DNA of 64,000 nucleotides from VXNE01 sp965206615 (GCA_965206615.1 OZ242219.1:124001-188000); one strand, 5' to 3'. Numbered from the stretch's first letter, positions 50,534 to 58,824 are shown. Notes: generated by a model from the letters alone, not told the origin. Numbers and translations are program-made.

Positions 50534-50566
50534 CATGGGAGCCTTTTCGGCTGCCCCCTCCCCCTG

Positions 50567-50608
50567 GCCCGCATTTCTCACCAGGCCGCTTGTCGGCGTC
50601 AAAAAGCT
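50567..50608. repeat. 42-bp inverted repeat, left arm
   Basis: Starts GCCCGCATTTCTCACCAGG and runs to AAAAAGCT. The exact reverse complement is at 53151-53192. The first 19 bases occur a third time, in direct orientation, at 52952-52970. The pair brackets the gene fragments and the nucleotidyltransferase operon. Confidence 0.85.
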
Positions 50609-50867
50609 GCCCCGCGGCTATCTCGGAGCGACGGCCCGTCTCGACGACATCGACCTGATCCTGCTCGTTGCCGAACCGGGCGACCCCCTCGCCGGGGCCG
50701 TGGTGCAACCGCGTCCGAAGAGGAAGAGTCTTGCTGCCGAAACTGTTGCCGACACCTACCGGTGCTTTCTGGAAGGGACAGACCTGTTCCATCGCAACGT
50801 CTGGCAGGTCCTCGACCTGGTGCTTCCGGGCATGCCGTTCGACACCCAACTGAGCAGGGCCTGGATC
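50583..50867 (+). pseudogene. Fragment of a uracil-DNA-glycosylase-superfamily gene
   Basis: The frame reads DIDLILLVAEPGDPLAG, YRCFLEGTDLFHRNVWQVLDL and LPGMPFDTQLSRAWI, which looks like a conserved part of a uracil-DNA-glycosylase-like protein. There is no proper start (the 5' part is the 42-bp repeat) and beyond 50867 the sequence switches to an unrelated piece on the other strand. Assignment to the superfamily is from pattern memory and moderately sure. Confidence 0.5.
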
Positions 50868-51085
50868 AGGATTTCGTCGGCACCGTCGCCGTCGAAATCG
50901 CCGGTGCCGAGGACGTCGTACAGCGGATTGACGGTAACGCGGATCGGGCGAACCTCCACGCCGTCCTCGATGACGGCATGGTCCGCCGACTCGAGCGTGT
51001 CGTAACGACGCACCAGCACATCATCATGCATGTGGCCAGAAGATGGATATTGTCTCGTCCGCTCCGAGCCGCCTGGCCGGAGCAC
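50861..51085 (-). pseudogene. Fragment with FG-GAP/VCBS-like motif
   Basis: On the minus strand the reading HDDVLVRRYDTLESADHAV leads to DVLGTGDFDGDGADEILIQ, a calcium-binding FG-GAP-type repeat. It then runs into the reverse strand of the glycosylase-like fragment, so the gene is cut at about 50861. The upstream neighbour on the same strand ends at 51119. It may be the first part of a broken third gene of that operon. Confidence 0.4.
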
Positions 51086-51118
51086 CCTACGCCGGTCGGG
51101 ATTCTTCGGTCTCGTACA

Positions 51119-51733
51119 TTAACCCGCTGGGGCGGGGCGTTCCGCGAACTGGTTGAGCCAGTTGCACAGCCGGTGGGTGAGCGACCCGCTGAGATGCGCG
51201 GCGCGCACCATCGCGTAGAGCGGCAGCCCCTCGAAATACAGGATGTTGCGCAACTCGCGAATACTGGCGCCGGACAGGACCGAATGCAGCCAGAAGCCCT
51301 CGAGTCCCTCGGGGCATTCCTTGAGGAACACCGCGTGCAGTTGCGCGCCTCCGGGGCGGCTGACCTGCGGTGTCCCGGCCATGTACGAGGCAATGGCGTG
51401 CCGCAGGCGCAAATGGCCGGGGTCGCTCCGCCCGCTGGTGCGACGCCCTCCGGGGTGCAGGAACCAGGATACCGGGGCAAGCACCGGCCGGCAGTAGTTC
51501 TCGAACGGGCGCGAGCCGAAATGCACGCGGGCGGGCTTGCCGGGGCCGCCGATCAGGCGCCCGTGGATGCCAAGCCCCTCTTCCTCGGGGTTGCGGCCGG
51601 CCTCCACGCAATAGCGCACCAGCACTCGCTCACTCTCCGCGATGCGTTGTTCGCGCGTGGGGATGCCGTGGAAGCCCAGCGGCGGCGGTCCCTGGCGATA
51701 CGTCCCGCGTACGGCTGCGAGATCGACTGTCAT
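51119..51733 (-). CDS. Unknown partner protein of AbiEii-type nucleotidyltransferase
   Basis: 204 residues. The ATG at 51733 overlaps the upstream stop (ATGA), so translation is coupled to the nucleotidyltransferase. I do not recognise a family. Visible features: VRYCVEAGRNPEEEGLGIHGR, HFGSRPFENYCRPVL, a basic middle (HPGGRRTSGRSD) and a C-terminal LSGSLTHRLCNWLNQF. No membrane segment or signal peptide. It could be a cognate antitoxin or an effector of the pair. Confidence 0.7.
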   Translation of the reverse strand: MTVDLAAVRGTYRQGPPPLGFHGIPTREQRIAESERVLVRYCVEAGRNPEEEGLGIHGRLIGGPGKPARVHFGSRPFENYCRPVLAPVSWFLHPGGRRTSGRSDPGHLRLRHAIASYMAGTPQVSRPGGAQLHAVFLKECPEGLEGFWLHSVLSGASIRELRNILYFEGLPLYAMVRAAHLSGSLTHRLCNWLNQFAERPAPAG

Positions 51734-52506
51734 GAGGGGGTTGGCCTGCGAGTTGCGGGGGTGTTGGATGACTCCCGCGGGGTCTTTGGCGCCAGGCTGC
51801 GGCCACGGCCGCAATCCAGCATGTCGCGCACGGCCACCACGCACAGGGCGGGGTCATTAGCCAAGTGTGCGGGGGCGGTCGCGTTCAGCAGGGGACTCCC
51901 GGCGTGCGGCGAAGTCACCCAGTCTTGCGGGAGCTGCGCAAGGTTGTCGCACAGTGCCAACCGCTCGTCCTCGGTGAGCGACTGCAGGGCGATGTCCAAC
52001 TCCCCGGGGGCCAGGTCCGCCGCCGCTGCAAGATCGTACAGGTCACGCAACATCAAATCCCCCACCTCGAGCATCCGGCCGTGGAGCTTGCGCGCGAGAA
52101 TGGTCGCCGGACGCTCCAGTGGCACGGACGTGCCTGCCACCTGGTCCACCGGGGGCATCCATGCGAGGGGGCTCGGTGGTACATACAACCCCAACTCTCC
52201 GGTGTCGGCAAACATCTTCAGCACGCCGGGGGTGATGTCCAGCATGTCCGGCTCAACGGCGCTACGCAGTCCGGCTGCCAGCGCGTCCCGTCGCGCCGTG
52301 TCCGTCACCACCGCGCGGTACGCGGAGCCATCCATGAACAGGTCAACGTCCGTGCTGTGGCGATGTTGCCAGACCGCTGCCAGGGCGGTCCCTCCGCCCA
52401 GACAGTACGCCCCCTCCCCAAAAACACCAGTGAGCACCGGCTCCGCGAGCCTGAAGATCTCATCAGGTCCGACGGGTAACACCTTTTGCGCCATGGTGCC
52501 CTTCAA
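51730..52506 (-). CDS. AbiEii-like nucleotidyltransferase
   Basis: 258 residues. YCLGGGTALAAVWQHRHSTDVDLFMD is the nucleotidyltransferase signature (GG, then HRxSxDxDLF) of the AbiEii/AbiGii toxin group. ERPATILARKLHGRMLEVGDLMLRDLYDL matches its second conserved part. Such enzymes add nucleotides to tRNA ends and arrest growth, often in phage defence. No AbiEi-like antitoxin gene lies upstream; an unknown 204-residue protein follows. A perfect TATAAT lies on the minus strand at 52656-52661. Start at 52506 or 52494. Confidence 0.82.
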   Translation of the reverse strand: MKGTMAQKVLPVGPDEIFRLAEPVLTGVFGEGAYCLGGGTALAAVWQHRHSTDVDLFMDGSAYRAVVTDTARRDALAAGLRSAVEPDMLDITPGVLKMFADTGELGLYVPPSPLAWMPPVDQVAGTSVPLERPATILARKLHGRMLEVGDLMLRDLYDLAAAADLAPGELDIALQSLTEDERLALCDNLAQLPQDWVTSPHAGSPLLNATAPAHLANDPALCVVAVRDMLDCGRGRSLAPKTPRESSNTPATRRPTPS

Positions 52507-52948
52507 CCTCTCCTGCGGAGATTTCGTCAGTTGCGCGAGCCCAGCCCCCGAGTTGGCCCGGTCGCCTGGCGGCTACCGCCCGGCCTCCAGATCGTTCGAC
52601 ACGTTGACCGGTAGCCCGAGTCCTCCGCAGGCGGGGGCGCTCCCATCAGGGCTCCATTATAGGGCCGAAAAATCCCGACCGGCTTTGAGATCTGGGGGCA
52701 CGTTGCAGGAGTCGGCCGCGAGGCGACGCGCACCGCGACGACGGTGGAGATGATGCGATGAGGCCGCGTTGGCGCGGGAGCGTCCCTCGGCGAGATCTAT
52801 CCAAGTGCTCACGCCAACGCGTGCGCGACATCCGAAATAGCCGGTGGTTTTTATGGCACTTTACTCGGACGTTTGATCGCCCCCAAGCCCCTGTATCTCA
52901 GGCATAAAACACGAACTGGGGGCGTTGATGCCACAAAAATAGGAACGG
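52507..52948. other. Intergenic stretch upstream of nucleotidyltransferase operon
   Basis: Holds the TATAAT box at 52656-52661 (minus strand). A 68-residue open frame on the minus strand (52527-52733) has no recognisable motif and I do not call it a gene. The 52840-52950 part is AT-richer and leads into the MITE-like element. Confidence 0.4.
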
Positions 52949-53195
52949 CTAGCCCGCATTTCTCACCAGGGGCCGTGATGATCGCGGAGGATTTTGGTCC
53001 TGTGCGCGTGCTCGCGACCGAAAGCATAGCGGGGACTACGGTTGAGGGAGCACGTGCGCGCACGGGGCCAAAAGACCCGCGAGGGCACGGCCAGCGCAGT
53101 CCGCAATCGGCACGATCGTCGGCCTCTGGATCAACTTCGTGAAACCCATGAGCTTTTTGACGCCGACAAGCGGCCTGGTGAGAAATGCGGGCTAG
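52949..53195. mobile_element. MITE-like element with about 22-bp terminal inverted repeats
   Basis: Left end CTA-GCCCGCATTTCTCACCAGG and right end its exact complement, about 247 bases in all, no transposase gene. The termini resemble those of IS1380-type elements as far as I recall, which is uncertain. The right end continues into the 42-bp repeat that pairs with 50567-50608. Confidence 0.6.
53151..53192. repeat. 42-bp inverted repeat, right arm
   Basis: Exact reverse complement of 50567-50608. Together the arms bracket about 2.6 kb. The inner neighbours of the two arms differ (left glycosylase-like fragment, right MITE interior). Confidence 0.85.
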
Positions 53196-53203
53196 GTGGC
53201 TAG

Positions 53204-53247
53204 GTAGGGGACGGGCTTGTCCCGTCCCGTCCTTGTCCCGTCCCGTC
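53204..53247. repeat. CTTGT-loop hairpin plus partial copy
   Basis: GTAGGGGACGGG-CTTGT-CCCGTCCCG (53204-53230), then a partial repeat CCTTGTCCCGTCCCGTC up to 53247. The following CGTCGCCAGGGGCTTGC also appears near 35138. Between here and hipA (53354) no gene is seen. Confidence 0.8.
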
Positions 53248-53353
53248 GCCAGGGGCTTGCACGACCCGGGAGCAGGTCGAGGCCGTCCTCGAGCCCGAGA
53301 TCCGCGCAATGCAGGCGCCGGTCATGCCCCCGCTCCTGGCCGCGCGGCGTGCA

Positions 53354-54634
53354 CTACGGCTGGAACGAGTCAGCTTTCGGTGACATTTCGTATGTGAGTC
53401 CGGCGTGGCCGAATGCGGGAGCGATGGTGTCACGGTCGCGCCGGCTTACGCCCGCCTTCCTCATCTGCTCGTCCCATCGCGACTGCACGGCTTGCGACAC
53501 GTGCTCGAACACCGCCGCAGCCTCCTCCCGCTCCAGCATCAACCGCCCATGCCCACTTAACAGGTTGTCCCTGTTGGCGCGCCTTCCGAATGAGCCGCAT
53601 GTCATCGCCAGATCGCGTTCGAGGCCGACTGCCGGAGAGGGAGTCAGATCGTAGGCGGGGCTCAAGCGCCAGTGCCTGCCACTTGCGACGATGGCGTGAT
53701 TGCGAGGGTGGTCGTCAAGGTTGGAGGCCGCGGCGTTGAAACACATTCGGGCGAACAGTTCCTTCAGATCGTCCTTTGGAGATCCGGTCGCGCGCCGCAT
53801 TTCATCGGCGAGCGACAGATAGGACCACCGGTCACGGTCGCGCTCGTCCGCCCGCAGCAAGGTCAGGGCGCTTGCCATGCGATGGCGCTGCAGTCCGGCG
53901 GCTACCAGCTCGCGATCGAAACGACGTACGAGCAGAATGTCCCGACCGCCGAAGGGTTCGACACGGCTTTCGGCGACGGTCAGGCCGCACGCCCTCGCGA
54001 GCTGGAGCATGCCGTGTTCGACCCTTGCATCGTTCCAACGGTCGTCGTAGCGGCCGAACTTGGCGATCCACAGCTTGCCGTCGTGCAGCACCTGTGCCTT
54101 GGGGCGTGCGCCACCCATGGAGGTACCGATCGGCAGCAGCTGACTGGCTGCTTGAGCCGCCTCTCCTGCAGGCGGTGGGCGGCCGGCGACGATCCGGTCG
54201 GCCGCCTCTTGAAGTTCCCCAAGTTGCGATGCCCGGTTGAAGTGGTCGACGGGGGCAGGAGGAGTGGGTGTCGGGCCGAAGCCGAGCGCCCCGATGCGAT
54301 CATCGGGTCCGTACTCGAGGTAGTCGAACTCCTCGACAGGTCTGCGGGCGATGCGTTGCTCCAGGGTGCGTCTCCCCCAGTCGTCAGGCATGGCATCCCG
54401 AATGGCGCCGAAGAAGCCGTGCTGCCGGGCCGTACGGTATTGCGTGTCGGACAGGCGCAGCTCCACGGGGTCGATCTCGACCGCGTTCCGGCGTTCCCGA
54501 TAAGATGCCCCGTACACGAACTCGCCGACTGCCCCCCTGTCGGCGGCCGTCCACCTGAACAGGCCGGCCGTGACGAACTCCGTCTGCCCGGGCAGCACGA
54601 TGTAGACGAAACGTTCCCGCTCAGAAGGCATCAC
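53354..54634 (-). CDS. hipA: HipA-family serine/threonine kinase toxin
   Basis: 426 residues. N-terminal HipA subdomain (RFVYIVLPGQTEFVTAG, YGASYRERRNAVEIDPVEL), then GTSMGGARPKAQV, the lysine region WIAKFGRYDD and the catalytic NLDDHPRNHA, with YDLTPSPA as metal-binding DxxPxYD-like part. HipA phosphorylates glutamyl-tRNA synthetase or related targets and induces dormancy. The start overlaps hipB by 14 bases. The enzyme looks complete. Confidence 0.92.
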   Translation of the reverse strand: MMPSERERFVYIVLPGQTEFVTAGLFRWTAADRGAVGEFVYGASYRERRNAVEIDPVELRLSDTQYRTARQHGFFGAIRDAMPDDWGRRTLEQRIARRPVEEFDYLEYGPDDRIGALGFGPTPTPPAPVDHFNRASQLGELQEAADRIVAGRPPPAGEAAQAASQLLPIGTSMGGARPKAQVLHDGKLWIAKFGRYDDRWNDARVEHGMLQLARACGLTVAESRVEPFGGRDILLVRRFDRELVAAGLQRHRMASALTLLRADERDRDRWSYLSLADEMRRATGSPKDDLKELFARMCFNAAASNLDDHPRNHAIVASGRHWRLSPAYDLTPSPAVGLERDLAMTCGSFGRRANRDNLLSGHGRLMLEREEAAAVFEHVSQAVQSRWDEQMRKAGVSRRDRDTIAPAFGHAGLTYEMSPKADSFQP

Positions 54635-54965
54635 TCAACGACCTCCTCTGGCGGCGGGCACGCTGCGGACTGCGCACCTGCTCGAGCGTGCGGCCTTCCG
54701 CGTCGCTATCGGGGTTGGCGACGTCAACCAGATCCGAGAGCAGCCCCATCGCCCAGAGCGCCCCGACGTAGACTGCAACGGCGGTCCTTGGACTGCCCTT
54801 TTCCACGTGCGAGATCAGGAAGCGGGATACCCCCATGCGCTGCGCGAGCTCTTCCTGGGGCATGTTGCGCCGCAGTCGTGCCGTGCGGATGTTCCGGCCC
54901 AGGCGCCGGAGCGTCTCCTCGACCTCCGCGGGTGGATGAGCGGCGATCTGCGCTGACTTCGACAT
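54621..54965 (-). CDS. hipB: HipB-family antitoxin, XRE helix-turn-helix
   Basis: 114 residues. LGRNIRTARLRRNMPQEELAQRMGVSRFLISHVEKG is an XRE-type HTH. The protein binds the palindrome upstream and neutralises HipA. It is first in the operon, as usual. Confidence 0.9.
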   Translation of the reverse strand: MSKSAQIAAHPPAEVEETLRRLGRNIRTARLRRNMPQEELAQRMGVSRFLISHVEKGSPRTAVAVYVGALWAMGLLSDLVDVANPDSDAEGRTLEQVRSPQRARRQRRSLSDAF

Positions 54966-54979
54966 GGTTTATATAAAGA

Positions 54980-54998
54980 ACATTAGGCATGATAATGT
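54980..54998 (-). promoter_or_regulatory. Probable HipB operator at hipBA promoter
   Basis: ACATTA-N7-TAATGT, a perfect 6-bp inverted repeat in an AT-rich stretch upstream of hipB. A TATTAT -10-like box on the minus strand at 55003-55008 would place the transcription start inside the operator, fitting autorepression. Confidence 0.55.
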
Positions 54999-55187
54999 AA
55001 AAATAATAGCACATTTTGGTTGAGTCCTCAGAGTACGCAGCCGTCAGGGGGCACGACCAGATACGCATGGGTGACGTAGGGCATGTGCAGAAACATGTGC
55101 GGAAAACTGTGGCGCGATCCTGACCGGCAAGTGCGGGTACCTCGGGGAAGACCGACGAATGCGGCTCATGGGAGACGATGGCCCCCC

Positions 55188-55817
55188 TCACCCCTTCAGC
55201 GAAACCGCCTCGAACTGCTCGCTCCTGAGCGCCTCGACCAGCGCCGCCTCAGTCTCTACGGGCCCCGGAAAGCGCGTCGCGCAGCGCCCGACGTGGCTCA
55301 CGATATGCGCGTCGCTGCCGCCGATGCCGACGTAGTGGAGGTCGGCCGCCATCTTCTGCGCGATGGCGTCCTCGTCGCCCCGGCTGCCGCCGTTGTAGAC
55401 CTCGACGATGCGTACCCCCGCGGGTACGCCCAGTTCGGCGACGTGCGCGCTCATGCCGACCCGGCGCCGCCCGGGGTGACAGGGGGCGGCCACCGCGCCG
55501 TGCGCGTTGCAGGCCGCGATCACCTCTTCGAGGGGCAGGCCGATCGCGCCGAAATCGAAGGTCTGGGTCAACGCTTCGGTGACACCGAACACCAGGACGT
55601 GACCGTACTCGGTCTCGACCTCGCTGCCCTTCAGGATGACCTGGCCGAACTCCTCGGCGAGGCCCGAGTAGTCGGATTCGAAGTCGAACTGGCGGTGCTC
55701 GGTCAGCACGAAGCCGTCGATGCCGAGGTCCCGCGAACGGATCCACTGGCAGTAGTTGCGCACCTTGGCGCGCCCGTCGTCGGACTTGATGGAGTGCGTG
55801 TGCAGGTCGAGGATCAC
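55188..55817 (-). CDS. PHP-domain phosphoesterase
   Basis: 209 residues from a GTG that overlaps the coaE stop (GTGA). VILDLHTHSIKSDDG supplies the HxH metal motif, VLTEHRQFD the second, CHPGRRR and GGSDAH the later ones. PHP proteins hydrolyse phosphoesters with a trinuclear metal site. The long open reading upstream to 57134 is antisense and not real. Physiological substrate unknown; coupling to coaE suggests cofactor or nucleotide metabolism. Confidence 0.85.
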   Translation of the reverse strand: MILDLHTHSIKSDDGRAKVRNYCQWIRSRDLGIDGFVLTEHRQFDFESDYSGLAEEFGQVILKGSEVETEYGHVLVFGVTEALTQTFDFGAIGLPLEEVIAACNAHGAVAAPCHPGRRRVGMSAHVAELGVPAGVRIVEVYNGGSRGDEDAIAQKMAADLHYVGIGGSDAHIVSHVGRCATRFPGPVETEAALVEALRSEQFEAVSLKG

Positions 55818-56422
55818 GAGGCCTCCCGGGCGGCGGCCAGGCGCGCCCACTGTGCGTCGAGCTGCGCGGTCATCTGCGCCTCGGTCCCGGCATTGTGCAC
55901 GACCACGGTAACGTTCGCCGTACGTTCCTCGTTCGAAAGCTGCGCATCGATGCGTGCCTGCACCGCGGCTTCGTCCGCGCCGTCGCGCGCCATCGCGCGC
56001 GCAACGGCCGTATCCCGGTCGACGACGACCACCCAGGTCTCGTCCACGGCGCTGCGCCAGCCGGCTTCGAGCAGCACCGCCGCTTCCAGCACGACCACGG
56101 CGTCCGGGTCCGCCGCCTGGGCGGACGCGATGTCCGCGACGGCGAGGCGCCGGATTTCCGGCCAGACGATGTCCGTCAGCCGCTTGAGATCGCCACCGTC
56201 GGCGAACACCTTGGCGCCGAGCGCGCGGCGGTCGATGGAGCCGTCGGCCGCCCGCACGTCCATGCCGAACGTGTCGAGCACGGCCTGATAGGCGCCCGTG
56301 CCGGGTTCGTAGGCGCGGTGCCCGAGCCGGTCGGCGTCGATCACGTGGGCGCCGAGAGCGGCGAGGTAGCGGGCCGCGGTGGACTTGCCGGACGCGATGC
56401 CGCCGGTCAAACCGATGATCAA
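55814..56422 (-). CDS. coaE: Dephospho-CoA kinase
   Basis: 202 residues. P-loop GLTGGIASGKST (5-15), VIDADRLGHRAYEPG and VVLEAAVLLEAGW fit CoaE, which phosphorylates dephospho-CoA in the last step of CoA synthesis. The start codon is TTG (MIIGLTGG). In many bacteria coaE follows pilin genes; here it precedes a PHP gene. Confidence 0.94.
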   Translation of the reverse strand: MIIGLTGGIASGKSTAARYLAALGAHVIDADRLGHRAYEPGTGAYQAVLDTFGMDVRAADGSIDRRALGAKVFADGGDLKRLTDIVWPEIRRLAVADIASAQAADPDAVVVLEAAVLLEAGWRSAVDETWVVVVDRDTAVARAMARDGADEAAVQARIDAQLSNEERTANVTVVVHNAGTEAQMTAQLDAQWARLAAAREAS

Positions 56423-56474
56423 GGGAGTGAGCCTGCGGAGAAGAGCACTGCATGTTAGCGTTTACAATGTGTCG

Positions 56475-56819
56475 GTGGAACGGCCCGAGACGGCGCAACG
56501 CCCCGAGATCGTGTTCGTGCATCCGGACGGGCGCAGCGAAAAACATGCCGTCGCGGTGGGAGAGACCGTGATGGACTGCGCGCTGGACAACGGCGTGGCC
56601 GGGATCGTGGCCCAGTGCGGCGGCGGCTGTACCTGCTCCATGTGCCACTGCTACGTCGACGAACCCTGGCTCGCGCGGCTGCCGGCGATGATCGACGACG
56701 AACGCGCGTTGCTCGAGTACGTCTGGGAGTGGCGCCACGACAGCCGGCTGTCGTGCCAGATACTCATGACCGGCGCGCTCGACGGCATCGTCGTGCGGCT
56801 GCCGGAGAAGCAACAGTAG
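56475..56819 (+). CDS. 2Fe-2S ferredoxin, adrenodoxin type
   Basis: About 114 residues. Cysteines C-x4-C-x2-C (CGGGCTCSMC) and a later SC form the iron-sulfur site of vertebrate/bacterial-type ferredoxins that serve cytochrome P450s or iron-sulfur assembly. The GTG at 56475 is chosen because a TACAAT box at 56463-56468 would start transcription there; GTG 56469 or ATG 56379 are alternatives. It is divergent from coaE. No reductase or P450 gene is adjacent. Confidence 0.88.
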   Translation: MERPETAQRPEIVFVHPDGRSEKHAVAVGETVMDCALDNGVAGIVAQCGGGCTCSMCHCYVDEPWLARLPAMIDDERALLEYVWEWRHDSRLSCQILMTGALDGIVVRLPEKQQ

Positions 56820-56880
56820 CCTCCCCAACAGGCCGCTACGGCCGGATTGGGTACGCCAGGAAAGAAAGGAGAATCGGGCA

Positions 56881-57846
56881 ATGGAAGACTTCTCGGGCAA
56901 GCTCGCCGTGGTGACCGGCGGCGGCGCCGGCATGGGACGCGAACTCGTCATCCAGCTTGCGGCGGCCGGCTGCAACGTCGCGACCTGCGACATCTTTGCG
57001 GAAACGCTGGCGGAGACAGCGGCGCTGTGCAGCGACGCCGTCCGGGTGACCACCCACGAGTGCGACGTCTCCGACGAGGCGCAGGTGCTGGCGTTCCGGG
57101 ACGCCGTGGTCGAGCAGCACGAGGCCGAGTGCATTCACCTGCTGTTCAACAACGCCGGCATTGGCGGCGGTGGCGAGTTCGTCAATGGCGACCGCGAGGA
57201 GTGGGAGCGCACCTTCGGTGTCTGCTGGTACGGCGTCTACTACAACGCCCGGGCCTTCATGCCGCTGTTGGTGGCGAGCGACGAGGGCTACATCGTCAAC
57301 ACGTCGAGCATCAACGGCTTCTGGGCGAGTCTCGGCCCTACCGTTTCGCACACTGCCTATTGTGCCTCCAAGTTCGCGGTCAAGGGCTTTTCGGAAGCGC
57401 TGATCGCGGACCTCCGGTTGCACGCGCCCCACGTCGGGGTGGCGGTGGTGATGCCGGGTCACATCGGCACTTCCATCGCCATGAACACCGGTCGCGTGCT
57501 CGGCGCGCCCGCCCCGGCGGACCTGTCCGCGGCAGAGGTCGCCGCGATCCGCGAGCAGATGGTCGCCTCCGGCCTGCCGGTCGGCAACGAGTCCGACGAC
57601 CAGATCCGCGCCGCTGTCGCCCAGCGGGCTGTGGATTTCCGCGACAAGGCGCCCACCACGGCGGGCCAGGCCGCGTCGATCATCCTCGATGGCGTGCGGC
57701 AGAACCGCTGGCGCATCCTGGTCGGTGAGGATGCCCATCTCATCGACCAGCTGGTGCGCAACGACCCGGAGTCGGCGTACGAGGTCGAATTCATGGAGAA
57801 GATTCAGGCCCACGGCGCGCTCAACGCGTTGGGCCTGGACTCCTGA
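56881..57846 (+). CDS. Short-chain dehydrogenase/reductase
   Basis: 321 residues. NAD(P)-binding GGGAGMG (13-19), NNAG, catalytic serine in NTSSINGF and the YxxxK motif in YCASKFA. Somewhat longer than classic members because of a C-terminal region (about 240-321) of unknown role. GAAAGGAG before the ATG. Substrate unknown; neighbours give no clue. Confidence 0.88.
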   Translation: MEDFSGKLAVVTGGGAGMGRELVIQLAAAGCNVATCDIFAETLAETAALCSDAVRVTTHECDVSDEAQVLAFRDAVVEQHEAECIHLLFNNAGIGGGGEFVNGDREEWERTFGVCWYGVYYNARAFMPLLVASDEGYIVNTSSINGFWASLGPTVSHTAYCASKFAVKGFSEALIADLRLHAPHVGVAVVMPGHIGTSIAMNTGRVLGAPAPADLSAAEVAAIREQMVASGLPVGNESDDQIRAAVAQRAVDFRDKAPTTAGQAASIILDGVRQNRWRILVGEDAHLIDQLVRNDPESAYEVEFMEKIQAHGALNALGLDS

Positions 57847-57847
57847 G

Positions 57848-58684
57848 GTGGGTCAAGCGGCGGGGCGCGGTGCCGCGACCCCGCCATTCCGGCAGCGCCT
57901 CGAACGCTCCTGGGAGCGTTCGGGCGGCCTTCTCTGCGTCGGTCTCGATCCGGACCTCGAGAAAGTGCGCGCGTGCGTGCCGGACAGCGACCGCCCGATC
58001 CTCGACTTCTGCCGCGCCATCGTGGACGCGACCGCCGATCTCGCGTGCGCCTTCAAGCCGCAGGTTGCGTACTTTTCCGCCGTGGGCGCGGAGGTCGACC
58101 TTGAGGCGCTGATCGCGCACATCCATCAGGCCCATCCCGATGTCCCGGTGATTCTCGACGCCAAGCGCGGCGACATCGGCTCCACCGCGGAGCAATACGC
58201 CATCGAGGCGTTCGTGCGCTACGGCGCGGATGCGCTGACCGTGAACCCATACCTCGGCTGGGAGAGCATCGAACCGTACCGGCAACACGCCGGCCGGGGT
58301 GTCGTGCTCCTCTGCCGCACGAGCAACCCCGGCAGTGACTGGGTGCAGGAGCATCCGGCGGACGACCCGCTCTACCTGAGAATCGCGCGCGAGGCGCGCG
58401 AGCGCGATGCCGGGGACCTGATGCTCGTGGCTGGCGCCACCTGGCCCGAGGAACTCGGCGCCGTGCGGCAGGCGGCGGGCGACCTGCCGCTCCTCGTTCC
58501 CGGCATCGGCGCTCAGGGGGGCGACCCGCGGGCGGTCGTGGAGCGGGCGGCGGACAGCCAGGGACGCGGCCTGGTCGTCAACGCCTCGCGCAGTGTCATC
58601 TTCGCCTCCGTCGGACCGGACTTCCGTGAGGCGGCGCGGCAGAGTGCGCGCGAACTGCACAAGGCGCTCCGTTTGCCGCGTTGA
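57848..58684 (+). CDS. pyrF: Orotidine 5'-phosphate decarboxylase, type 2
   Basis: 278 residues from a GTG 1 base after the SDR stop. LLCVGLDPDLEKV, FKPQVAYFSAVGAE and the catalytic LDAKRGDIGSTA place it in the longer type-2 PyrF group. It makes UMP from OMP. Translation coupled to the SDR by spacing. The stop overlaps a possible 47-residue ORF. Confidence 0.93.
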   Translation: MGQAAGRGAATPPFRQRLERSWERSGGLLCVGLDPDLEKVRACVPDSDRPILDFCRAIVDATADLACAFKPQVAYFSAVGAEVDLEALIAHIHQAHPDVPVILDAKRGDIGSTAEQYAIEAFVRYGADALTVNPYLGWESIEPYRQHAGRGVVLLCRTSNPGSDWVQEHPADDPLYLRIAREARERDAGDLMLVAGATWPEELGAVRQAAGDLPLLVPGIGAQGGDPRAVVERAADSQGRGLVVNASRSVIFASVGPDFREAARQSARELHKALRLPR

Positions 58685-58824
58685 CGCCGGACATCCCGGC
58701 CTGGAAGAAGGAGGATCGCAGGGAGGCAGCACTTCGGCGGCACTCGACGGCCTACGAGCCGGAGTTCGCGCGGCGTGCACGCGAGCACGGTGTGTTCATA
58801 CGGCTGCCGGGGCCGGGCTCGTAG
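58681..58824 (+). CDS. Possible small protein, 47 residues
   Basis: A TTG overlapping the pyrF stop (TTGA) opens a frame reading TPDIPAWKKEDRREAALRRHS and on to YEPEFARRAREHGVFIRLPG, with coding-like amino-acid use. The stop TAG belongs to a hairpin repeat, so the original end may have been longer. No family recognised. It could also be a gene remnant. Confidence 0.35.
   Translation: MTPDIPAWKKEDRREAALRRHSTAYEPEFARRAREHGVFIRLPGPGS

Noticed and set aside
50522..52753. A 743-residue open frame on the plus strand
   Set aside because: It runs antisense to the nucleotidyltransferase pair, which has conserved motifs and an ATGA overlap. Low-complexity composition.
55818..57134. Long minus-strand extension of the PHP gene
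   Set aside because: It overlaps coaE, the ferredoxin and the SDR, all with clear motifs. The PHP motif begins right after the GTG at 55817.
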